DNA from: Hymenobacter sp. YIM 151500-1
GTDB lineage: Bacteria; Bacteroidota; Bacteroidia; Cytophagales; Hymenobacteraceae
DNA: 64,000 bases
Assembly (NCBI RefSeq): GCF_025979885.1
Contig: NZ_CP110139.1
Span: 3,554,001 to 3,618,000, forward strand
Direction of reading: 5' to 3'
Every line of letters begins with the position of its first letter. The stretch's first letter is position 1. The position numbers were made by a program, and so were the translations under genes. The notes under the pieces are model-generated. The model made no database searches. It saw nothing but the letters and a program-made list of their open reading frames with translations, and was not told the origin of the DNA. Below are positions 35,172 through 41,838 of the stretch, piece after piece.

Positions 35172-35879
35172 ATGGCTGAACCAACTACCACGCAGCTCTA
35201 CCTCGTGCCCACGCCCATCGGCAACCTGGAGGACATTACCCTGCGGGCCATTCGGGTGCTGGGCGAGGTGGATACGGTGCTCTGCGAGGACACCCGCACC
35301 AGCGGCCGGCTCCTGCAACACCTGGGCCTGAAGAAGCCCCTGCTCAGCTACCACCTGCACAACGAGCACCAGCAGGTACCGCGCCTGCTGGAGCGCCTGG
35401 AGCGTGGCGAAACCATGGCCCTCGTCTCCGACGCCGGCACGCCGGGAATCTCCGACCCCGGCTTTTTGTTGGTGCGCGAGTGCCTGGCACGGGGCCTGAA
35501 AGTGGAGTGCCTGCCCGGCCCCACGGCCTTCGTGCCGGCTTTGCTCAAGTCGGGCTTCGGGGCCGAGCGGTTCGTGTTCGAGGGGTTTTTGCCGGTGAAG
35601 AAGGGCCGCCAGACCCGCTTGCGGGAGCTGGCCGACGAGCCTCGCACCCTGATCTTCTACGAGTCGCCGCACCGCATCGTGAAGACGCTGGAGCAGCTGG
35701 CCGAGGCGCTGGGGCCGGACCGCCCGGCCTCGGTGAGCCGGGAGCTGACCAAGCTGTTTGAGGAAACCGTAAACGGCACGCTGGCAGAGCTGGCCGCCGA
35801 CTTCGGGGCCCGCCCCGCCATCAAAGGCGAAATTGTAGTGGTTGTACAAGGAAAACGAGAAGAGCGCCGTGCCGACTAA
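35172..35879 (+). CDS. rsmI: 16S rRNA (cytidine1402-2'-O)-methyltransferase
   Basis: A 235-aa tetrapyrrole-methylase-fold enzyme. LYLVPTPIGNLEDITLRAIRVL is the family start, LCEDTRTSGRLLQHL follows, and SDAGTPGISDPGFLLVREC is the SAM-binding signature. Length is short but complete for the family. Its 3' end overlaps the lnt start by 38 bp. Confidence 0.95.
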   Translation: MAEPTTTQLYLVPTPIGNLEDITLRAIRVLGEVDTVLCEDTRTSGRLLQHLGLKKPLLSYHLHNEHQQVPRLLERLERGETMALVSDAGTPGISDPGFLLVRECLARGLKVECLPGPTAFVPALLKSGFGAERFVFEGFLPVKKGRQTRLRELADEPRTLIFYESPHRIVKTLEQLAEALGPDRPASVSRELTKLFEETVNGTLAELAADFGARPAIKGEIVVVVQGKREERRAD

Positions 35880-37617
35880 AACCTACGCTACCCCAACCCC
35901 TGCCGCCCCGGTAGCCGCCCTGCCAGGCGCCGGCCGGGGCACCTGGCAGTCCGCTTTGCTGGCCCTGCTGGGCGCCGGCCTGTTGTGGGCCGGCTGGCCC
36001 GTGCACCCGGCCCCGCTGGCCTTGCTGCTGCTGGTAGCCTGGGTGCCCTACCTGTGGCTGGAAGACGGCCTGACCCGGCAAGGCGCGTCGGGCTGGAAGG
36101 TCTGGGCCTACAGCTACCTGCTGCTGGTGCTCTGGAACCTGTTTACCACCTACTGGGTCAGCTACAGCACCGTGGGTGGCGGCGTCACGGCCGTGGTGGC
36201 CAATGCTCTGCTGATGAGCCTGCCGCTCACGGCCTTTCGCCTTACCAAGCAGCGCCTGGGCCCGCGGGTCGGCTACGTGGCGCTGCCTATTTACTGGATT
36301 GCCTTCGAGCAGCTGCACTTGCACTGGTTTCTGACCTGGCCCTGGCTCACGCTCGGCAACGGCTTCGCCCAGGCCAACCAACTCGTGCAGTGGTACGAGT
36401 ACACCGGCTTCCTCGGCGGCTCGGTGTGGAGTTGGACGGTGAATATTCTGGTGTTTCTGTCAGTTAAAAAGTATCAATTAAAAATTAAAGATGACGCAGT
36501 TTCTACTGGTAACCAGAACGATGTAAACCAGAAGAGGCAATTTTTAATTACTGCCCTAGCTGCAAGCTTAGCGGTCCTGCTGCCCATCGGTATTTCCCTG
36601 CTCATCGGCCACAGCTACCAGGAAAAAGGCGCTACGGCGGAGGTGCTGGTCGTTCAGCCCAACGTGGACCCCTACCATGAGAAGTTCGAGGGCGGCTCCC
36701 GCTTCGTGTCCTATGATGAGCAGCTGAGCCGCCTGCTGACCCTGACCGAGCAGAACCTAACTCCGCAAACCAAGCTGGTGCTCTGGCCCGAAACGTCGCT
36801 GGACGAAACCTACTTTGAGGCCACCATTGAAACCTACCCCAAGATTCAGCGGCTGCGGCAGTGGCTGGGGCAGCACCCCGGCGTGGAGCTGATTACGGGC
36901 CTGACCACCGTGCAGCAGTACGGTCCGCAAAAGGAAAACGCCAGCCCCACCGCCCGCTTCCGCAAAGACCTGGGCTACTACGACCTGTTCAACGCGGCCC
37001 TGCACCTGGGCGGTGCCACCGCTCCGGCCGAGTTCTACCACAAAAGCCGCCTGGTGCCGGGCGTGGAAGGCGTGCCGCCGTGGCTGTCGGCCTTCGTCAT
37101 CGACTTGGGCGGTACGGCCGGGGGCCTGGGCTCCCAGCCCGAGCGCGCCGTTTACCGCACCCAAAGCCCCAACTTACGCGTGGCCCCGGTTATCTGCTAC
37201 GAGTCGGTGTACGGCGACTTCGTGCGCGACTACGTGAAAGACGGCGCGACGCTCATCGGTATCATCACCAACGACGGCTGGTGGAGCGACTCGCCGGGCC
37301 ACCTCCAGCACTTGCAGTACGCTACGCTGCGCGCCATCGAAACCCGCCGCGACATTGCCCGCTCCGCCAACACCGGCATTTCGGGCTTCATCAATCAAAA
37401 AGGCGAAATCACCCAGCAAACCGGTTGGTGGGTGCCCGCCGTGAGCCGCGCCACCGTGCGCCTGAACACCGAAGAAACCTTCTACGTCCGCCACGGCGAG
37501 CTAATCGGGCCGGCCTGCCAGGTGCTGGCGGTGCTGTTGCTGCTTGGGGTACTGGTGGTGGCGGTGGTAGGGGCGCGTCGCACGCGCCCGGTTGGCAGAA
37601 CGGCTAACCAGATGTAG
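35842..37617 (+). CDS. lnt: Apolipoprotein N-acyltransferase
   Basis: A 591-aa inner-membrane enzyme that adds the third acyl chain to lipoproteins. An N-terminal helical bundle is followed by the carbon-nitrogen hydrolase domain: the Glu in LVLWPETSLDE, the Lys in FYHKSRLVPGVEG, and the nucleophile Cys in VAPVICYESVYGDFV form the catalytic triad. Starts possible: TTG 35842 (shown) or GTG 35869. A 74-bp AT-rich repeat sequence is embedded in frame (see 36476). The stop codon is supplied by an inverted-repeat element at 37612. Confidence 0.93.
   Translation: MYKENEKSAVPTKTYATPTPAAPVAALPGAGRGTWQSALLALLGAGLLWAGWPVHPAPLALLLLVAWVPYLWLEDGLTRQGASGWKVWAYSYLLLVLWNLFTTYWVSYSTVGGGVTAVVANALLMSLPLTAFRLTKQRLGPRVGYVALPIYWIAFEQLHLHWFLTWPWLTLGNGFAQANQLVQWYEYTGFLGGSVWSWTVNILVFLSVKKYQLKIKDDAVSTGNQNDVNQKRQFLITALAASLAVLLPIGISLLIGHSYQEKGATAEVLVVQPNVDPYHEKFEGGSRFVSYDEQLSRLLTLTEQNLTPQTKLVLWPETSLDETYFEATIETYPKIQRLRQWLGQHPGVELITGLTTVQQYGPQKENASPTARFRKDLGYYDLFNAALHLGGATAPAEFYHKSRLVPGVEGVPPWLSAFVIDLGGTAGGLGSQPERAVYRTQSPNLRVAPVICYESVYGDFVRDYVKDGATLIGIITNDGWWSDSPGHLQHLQYATLRAIETRRDIARSANTGISGFINQKGEITQQTGWWVPAVSRATVRLNTEETFYVRHGELIGPACQVLAVLLLLGVLVVAVVGARRTRPVGRTANQM
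36476..36549. repeat. AT-rich inverted repeat inside lnt
   Basis: AATTAAAAATT (36476-36486) and AATTTTTAATT (36539-36549) form an 11-bp inverted repeat around 52 bp, in otherwise GC-rich coding sequence. The frame stays open and adds a Lys/Asn/Gln-rich loop between two helices. The same 11-mer occurs twice in the intergenic region at 39810-39841. Confidence 0.7.
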
Positions 37618-37705
37618 CGCGAAGTTGTACTTCGCGAGGCGCTTGAGCAGTCAGCAGCGCGCGGCATCGGTTAAGCGCCCTGCAAAGTACAGCTTCGCGC
37701 TACAT
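37612..37705. repeat. Inverted repeat containing the lnt stop codon
   Basis: ATGTAGCGCGAAGTTGTACTT (37612 onward) and its near-complement ending at 37705 are ~35-bp arms with a few mismatches. The TAG at 37615-37617 in the left arm is the lnt stop. Confidence 0.75.
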
Positions 37706-37740
37706 CGTTGACGCCTGTTCAACGACCAGGCGCGAGCGGC

Positions 37741-37827
37741 ATGTGGCCTAAGCTTCAGCTTGGGCCGTCTCTGCCACCTCAGCAAACTTCTCTTTTCTCA
37801 CGACCCAAGCTGAAGCTTAGGCCACAT
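37741..37827. repeat. Perfect 24-bp inverted repeat before the IMPase gene
   Basis: ATGTGGCCTAAGCTTCAGCT... (37741-37764) is perfectly inverted at 37804-37827. The right arm ends 8 bp before the inositol monophosphatase ATG, so it could act as a leader hairpin or a remnant mobile element. Confidence 0.8.
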
Positions 37828-37835
37828 TGCACTAC

Positions 37836-38642
37836 ATGGACTATAACCAACTCAGCTTGCAGCTGGCGGCCGTGGCGCGGCGTGCGGGCCAGTTTATTCG
37901 GCAGGAAGCCGCCACCTTCGACCGGAGCCGCGTCGAGGTCAAGGGCCTGCACAACCTAGTGTCGTATGTAGACCAGGAAACCGAGAAGCTGCTGGTGGCC
38001 GGGCTGCGCGAGCTGCTGCCGGAGGCCGGCTTCATTACCGAAGAAGGCACCGAAGGCGCCGTGCAAGCCGAGAAGTTCAATTGGATTATCGACCCGCTGG
38101 ACGGCACCACTAACTTTGTGCACGGCTTGCCCTGCTACTCGGTGAGCGTGGCCCTCATCCACTACCAGGAGCTGGTGGCCGGCGTGGTCTACGAAGTAAA
38201 CCGCGACGAGTGTTTCCGGGCCGCCAAGAGCGCCGGGGCCTTCTGCAACGAGCAGCCCATCCACGTTACGGATGTGCCGGAGCTGGGCGGGTCTTTGTTG
38301 GCTACGGGCTTTCCGTACAGCCACTTCGGCCTGCTCGATGATTACCTGCGGGTGCTGGGCGGCTTTATGGAGCGTTGCCACGGCGTGCGCCGCCTGGGCT
38401 CAGCCGCCGTAGACCTGGCCTACGTGGCGGCGGGCCGCTTCGAGGGCTTCTTCGAGTTCAACCTCAACTCCTACGACGTAGCGGCCGGCATCCTACTCGT
38501 GCGCGAGGCTGGCGGCCACGTCACTCAGTTCCTCGAAGACGGCGACCCGCTCTTCGGCCGCGAAGTAGTAGCCAGCAATGGCCACATCCACCGGCAGATG
38601 CAGGATACCATCCGGGAGTTCTGGGTGCGGGGAGGAGAGTGA
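37836..38642 (+). CDS. Inositol monophosphatase family protein
   Basis: 268 aa from ATG 37836 (MDYNQLSLQLAAVARRAG). Metal sites: EEGTEG (Glu), IIDPLDGTTNFVHGLPCYSVS (Asp-Pro-Leu-Asp-Gly-Thr), and the C-terminal NLNSYDVAAGILLVREAGG (third Asp, IMP_2 signature). SuhB/IMPase-like phosphatase acting on inositol-phosphate or similar. Length is normal. Confidence 0.9.
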   Translation: MDYNQLSLQLAAVARRAGQFIRQEAATFDRSRVEVKGLHNLVSYVDQETEKLLVAGLRELLPEAGFITEEGTEGAVQAEKFNWIIDPLDGTTNFVHGLPCYSVSVALIHYQELVAGVVYEVNRDECFRAAKSAGAFCNEQPIHVTDVPELGGSLLATGFPYSHFGLLDDYLRVLGGFMERCHGVRRLGSAAVDLAYVAAGRFEGFFEFNLNSYDVAAGILLVREAGGHVTQFLEDGDPLFGREVVASNGHIHRQMQDTIREFWVRGGE

Positions 38643-38674
38643 TGAGGTAACAAGTGACAGGTGACAAGTGGATG

Positions 38675-38778
38675 GTCCTGCTGAGCTTGCCGAAGCATCT
38701 CTACCGCGGGCTCACTCCAATCATCAGCACCAAAGCAGTAGAAATACTTCGCGGGGCAGACGCCAGATAGAGCAGGAC
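38675..38778. repeat. Family A repeat, diverged copy 4
   Basis: Left GTCCTGCTGAGCTTGCCGAA (38675 onward), right CGCCAGATAGAGCAGGAC (38761-38778). The ends pair as GTCCTGCT/AGCAGGAC; the middle has diverged. Confidence 0.65.
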
Positions 38779-38902
38779 GCTCCGGTGTGGTTCGACCAAC
38801 TTGTGAAACAGCTTCTGAGCAGTCAAGTGCAATCAGTGTAATCAATTCAATCTGCACAATCTGTGATTCAAACTATTCCCCGCTCTCTGTAGTTTTGCCG
38901 AT

Positions 38903-39118
38903 ATGCTGCTCGTACTCACCTCCTTAGAAATCCAATACTTCCTGATTGCCGTCCTGGCAGCGGGAGCGGCCTGGTATGTGGGGCGGCTGTTCTGGCGGGC
39001 CTTTTTTGCCCAAGACCAGACCGGCTGTGCCAAAGGCTGCGGGGCTTGCTCCACTATCGACGTAGACCGGCTGCAACGCACTATTGAGGTGGCCGCGGCC
39101 CGCAAAGCCGGGCAATAG
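38903..39118 (+). CDS. Small Cys-rich membrane protein (FeoB-associated type)
   Basis: 71 aa: one N-terminal helix (YFLIAVLAAGAAWYVGRLFW), then CAKGCGACS and a short basic tail. The size, a single TM and a CxxxCGxC motif resemble the FeoB-associated Cys-rich proteins. No feo genes are nearby, so the role is uncertain. A 14-bp stem-loop follows at 39158. Confidence 0.65.
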   Translation: MLLVLTSLEIQYFLIAVLAAGAAWYVGRLFWRAFFAQDQTGCAKGCGACSTIDVDRLQRTIEVAAARKAGQ

Positions 39119-39157
39119 CCTGCGGACTGGTCTTGCAGAGCCGGTTAGATAACCTGT

Positions 39158-39189
39158 CCCCGTACTGGCTACGTATAGCCGGTACGGGG
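39158..39189 (+). terminator. Stem-loop after the small membrane gene
   Basis: CCCCGTACTGGCTA (39158-39171) pairs with TAGCCGGTACGGGG (39176-39189) with one mismatch and a CGTA loop. Confidence 0.5.
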
Positions 39190-39245
39190 CTTCCGTTTGT
39201 GAGGCCCCGTTTCCCTGACCCTTCCATCTCCAAAGCACCCCGCTC

Positions 39246-39587
39246 ATGCAAGACAAAGAAGAAGAACGCTCGTTGGTCAATGTTGAAAATAAGCTGACCA
39301 AGGACGGTTTCACGGCTGACTTCCGGGTGGCCGATGGCCGGCTGTACCCGCTCGGCGACGACCGGCACCAAGGCTATACGCCCGAGGAAGTGACCATCGT
39401 TGACTTCTACCGTTTCGAGGGAGAGAGCAACCCCGACGACATGTCCATCCTGTACGCTATTGAGGCCGCCGATGGCACCAAAGGCACTATCTCGGCCCCG
39501 TACGGCGTGTACGCCGATGAGCAGATTGACGAGTTTCTGAAACGAGTGGAAGACCTGGGCAAAAACCTGATGAAAGGCCACAAGTAA
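39246..39587 (+). CDS. Conserved small Bacteroidota protein
   Basis: 113 aa. The core DGFTADFRVADGRLYPLGDD and VDFYRFEGESNPDDMSILYAI resembles a small Bacteroidota family often mislabelled phosphoribosylpyrophosphate synthetase. No catalytic motif of that enzyme is present. Cytosolic; function unknown. Confidence 0.7.
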   Translation: MQDKEEERSLVNVENKLTKDGFTADFRVADGRLYPLGDDRHQGYTPEEVTIVDFYRFEGESNPDDMSILYAIEAADGTKGTISAPYGVYADEQIDEFLKRVEDLGKNLMKGHK

Positions 39588-39809
39588 GCGCCTGATTTTA
39601 CGTCATATTTTCCCGCACCAGCATCACGCAGAGTGCGCCCCAACGCAGCTTGGGGTGCACTTTGTCATTTTTGCCCCCACCCACTCTCACCTACAAAAAC
39701 GCCGCTGCCCATCCAGTAAAACAAGCGCGCCCGTCCAGCTTTGTGGCGGTGAGTAGAGTCAATCAAGAATTAGCCGGTCAATGCTCAATGAAAAATTGCT
39801 TGAATGGCT

Positions 39810-39841
39810 AATTTTTAATTCTTACTTCTCAATTTTTAATT
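39810..39841. repeat. Two direct AATTTTTAATT copies
   Basis: AATTTTTAATT at 39810-39820 and 39831-39841 lie in the AT-rich gap 39588-39845, just 4 nt before the radical-SAM stop codon. Same 11-mer as inside lnt. Nothing else is seen in this gap. Confidence 0.6.
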
Positions 39842-39845
39842 ACCT

Positions 39846-40868
39846 CTATCCCCACACCTTGGTGCCTTCGGTGCAGTTGCGGCACATGTCGATTTGGTCG
39901 CGGCCTTTGAGGAGGGCGGCGCGGAACTGCCGGTACTTGGAGCCGTGCCAGAGCTGGCGGAAGGTCTGGGTTTTCAGGTCGCCGAGGCGGTATTCGGCGT
40001 CTTTGTCGAAGCAGCAGGGTACCACTAGCCCGTCCCAGGTCACCACGCAGGAGTGCCACATCTTCCAGCAGTGGTTGAGCAGGCGGTTTTTGATGCGGTA
40101 GGTGCCGTCGCCCTGGTTCTGGTAGCGCGAGTAGTAGTCGATGGTGGGAATGAGCGGGGAGCCGTGCTGGTAGTCGTAAATCTGGGCCGTTTTAAACCAC
40201 ACGTCATCTACGCCCAGCTCCTGAGCTAGTCGTTTGGCGTCCTCCAGCTGGTGCTCATTGGGCCGCACCACCAGAAACTGAAACACCACCCGCGGCGTCT
40301 GCGACTTCAGCTCCCGCCGCCACTTTATCAGGTTGCGGGTGCCTTCCAGCACCTTGTCGAGCTTGCCGCCCACGCGGTACTGCTGGTACACTTCCTGGGT
40401 GGTGCCGTCGAGGGAAATAATGAGCCGGTCAAGCCCGCTTTCCACGGTGCGGCGGGCGTTCTGGTCGGTCAGGTAATGGGCGTTGGTGCTGGTGGCGGTG
40501 TAGATGCCTTTCTGCGAAGCATAGCGCACCAACTCCAGGAAGTTGGGGTGCAAATACGGCTCGCCCTGAAAATAGAAAACCAGGTACCACAGCCGGGAGG
40601 CCACTTCGTCAATGGTCTTCCGAAACAGCTCATCGGGCAACATGCCAGTGGGCCGCGTGAAGGAGCGCAGGCCGCTGGGGCACTCCGGGCAGCGCAGGTT
40701 GCAGCTCGTCGTGGGCTCAAACGACAAGGCCACGGGCAGCCCCCAGTGCCGGGCCCGGCCCGTAAGCTTGCTCAGCACGTACCCGCCCGTCACCTGCGCC
40801 GCGTTCCACAGCCGGTGCGGCGTAGCTTTCGAGAAGAAATTAAGTCCGTCGGTGAGTAGGGAAGCCAT
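39846..40868 (-). CDS. Radical SAM/SPASM domain protein
   Basis: 340 aa from ATG 40868 (MASLLTDGLNFFSKATP). The radical SAM cluster CNLRCPEC (CxxxCxxC type) follows EPTTSCN. A C-terminal SPASM-like Cys region (HCWKMWHSCVVTWDGLVVPCC ... DMCRNC) binds auxiliary clusters. Probable peptide- or glycan-modifying enzyme; no precursor peptide was found nearby. Start supported by TACCTTTG at 40878. Confidence 0.85.
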   Translation of the reverse strand: MASLLTDGLNFFSKATPHRLWNAAQVTGGYVLSKLTGRARHWGLPVALSFEPTTSCNLRCPECPSGLRSFTRPTGMLPDELFRKTIDEVASRLWYLVFYFQGEPYLHPNFLELVRYASQKGIYTATSTNAHYLTDQNARRTVESGLDRLIISLDGTTQEVYQQYRVGGKLDKVLEGTRNLIKWRRELKSQTPRVVFQFLVVRPNEHQLEDAKRLAQELGVDDVWFKTAQIYDYQHGSPLIPTIDYYSRYQNQGDGTYRIKNRLLNHCWKMWHSCVVTWDGLVVPCCFDKDAEYRLGDLKTQTFRQLWHGSKYRQFRAALLKGRDQIDMCRNCTEGTKVWG

Positions 40869-40877
40869 AGCAGGCTC

Positions 40878-40885
40878 CAAAGGTA
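40878..40885 (-). promoter_or_regulatory. -7 element of the radical SAM gene
   Basis: Minus-strand TACCTTTG 9 nt before ATG 40868, supporting that start over the longer frame. Confidence 0.55.
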
Positions 40886-40930
40886 CGCCCCCGCACCGAC
40901 AAGCCATCAGGCTCAAATCCGGCCAAAAAC

Positions 40931-40966
40931 AAACCGACCGGTCGCCATCTGGCAACCGGTCGGTTT
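40931..40966 (-). terminator. Terminator of the tRNA-fMet transcript
   Basis: A 16-bp stem AAACCGACCGGTCGCC / GGCAACCGGTCGGTTT (one mismatch), 10 nt downstream of the tRNA 3' end on the minus strand, with a T-run in that direction. Confidence 0.8.
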
Positions 40967-41015
40967 TACTTGAGGTAGCGGGGACTGGACTCGAACCAGT
41001 GACCTTTGGGTTATG

Positions 41016-41676
41016 CTTCCCACTACAGCTTTGGCTGCTGCCGGCCATGCGCCGGCATTTGTGGGCTGGACTGTCTCTTCACCCTCGGCCGTACCGTTAG
41101 GGTGCTTACCATTCAGTCTCTACACCTTCCTGAAACTCATATAGCTTCAGGCTTGGCTCGGGATTACCGCACTACCGGCTTCCCCGAGTTTGGCAAGTGA
41201 ACACAAAGGAGTTTCCTCCAATGCCGCCCAATGTGCCATCAGCATCCAAGCTTCGCGGTAAGCTGCCGAACGCGGCTTACGTTGTCGTTTGTTGGTTTCG
41301 ATTAAGTGTATCTCGGAACCGTAGCTTATGAATACATCAACCGGAAACACATACATCAGGTCTATTTCATCGAGGTAGGCAATGGCGAAGTCAAAATCGT
41401 TTACACAATAGCGGCTTCGGACCATGTGTCGTCGGTTGGTTTTTGTGCGGCGGTTGTCTACTACCCAGTTACCTCGGGCAGTATCAAACCAGGCACTTTT
41501 CACCTGAACTTTCAACAAGCGTCCCCCAATGTCAAAGACCAAATCGTATGGCAACCTGTCGCCAATTGGCCGGAGCACGCCCCAACCTTGTTTTAGCGCC
41601 CGAAGAGTAACTGCTTGTTCTGCAATGTCACCCTTCAGTTTGGTATTCATAACCTTGCTGATGTCGCAATTTCTTG
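41016..41676 (-). mobile_element. Group I intron in tRNA-fMet
   Basis: 661 nt between U33 and C34. The 5' exon ends in U and the intron ends in G, as required. The core reads GAGCCAAGCC (41159-41150), AAGGTGTAGAGACTGAATGG (P3/P7 region, ending near 41109) and GAAGAGACAGTCC (P7', 41080-41068), closely matching bacterial tRNA introns such as the Azoarcus tRNA-Ile intron. A 3' stem CCCAC/GTGGG (P9) lies just before the end. P1/IGS was not resolved. It encodes an endonuclease whose 3' part overlaps the core. Confidence 0.9.
41147..41650 (-). CDS. PD-(D/E)XK homing endonuclease, I-Ssp6803I type
   Basis: 167 aa from ATG 41650, 26 nt into the intron. Residues read as E11 (GDIAEQ), D36 (PYDLVFD), Q49 and K51 (KVQVK), the PD-(D/E)XK variant with Gln used by group I intron endonucleases of cyanobacterial tRNA-fMet introns. 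Expected to cleave intron-less tRNA-fMet genes to spread the intron. The last ~15 codons overlap the conserved intron core. A frame from 41725 is open across the 5' exon but would start upstream of the tRNA and is rejected as the start. Confidence 0.88.
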   Translation of the reverse strand: MNTKLKGDIAEQAVTLRALKQGWGVLRPIGDRLPYDLVFDIGGRLLKVQVKSAWFDTARGNWVVDNRRTKTNRRHMVRSRYCVNDFDFAIAYLDEIDLMYVFPVDVFISYGSEIHLIETNKRQRKPRSAAYREAWMLMAHWAALEETPLCSLAKLGEAGSAVIPSQA

Positions 41677-41838
41677 AGCCCAACGAGCTACCAACTGCTC
41701 CACCCCGCACTGTTTGATAATGCAAATGTAGTAGGCTTTTTCGGAAATGTAGCTGTGAGGGTTGCGAAACCTGACAAAATCTGCCGTGGACGCTGAGTAT
41801 CAGCTTAAAAAAGTTAGCCGAAGATTTATCACCTCATC

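Larger units (their letters stand above)
40976..41709 (-). tRNA. Initiator tRNA-fMet(CAT), interrupted by a group I intron
   Basis: 5' exon 41709-41677 (33 nt: acceptor TGCGGGG, D arm GAGC..GCTC, TTGGG, C32 U33). 3' exon 41015-40976 (40 nt: CATAA, CCCAA, AGGTC, T arm ACTGG/CCAGT, CCCCGCT, A73). The joined 73-nt cloverleaf has the initiator marks: no Watson-Crick 1:72 pair (T/T) and three G:C pairs in the anticodon stem. CCA is not encoded. Maturation needs splicing of the 661-nt intron. It is the only tRNA in the window. Confidence 0.93.

Noticed and set aside
40976..41015. Elongator tRNA-Met or tRNA-Ile2
   Set aside because: The 1:72 mismatch and the three G:C pairs of the anticodon stem indicate the initiator.
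41651..41725. Upstream start for the intron endonuclease
   Set aside because: It would begin before the tRNA 5' end and translate the 5' exon.
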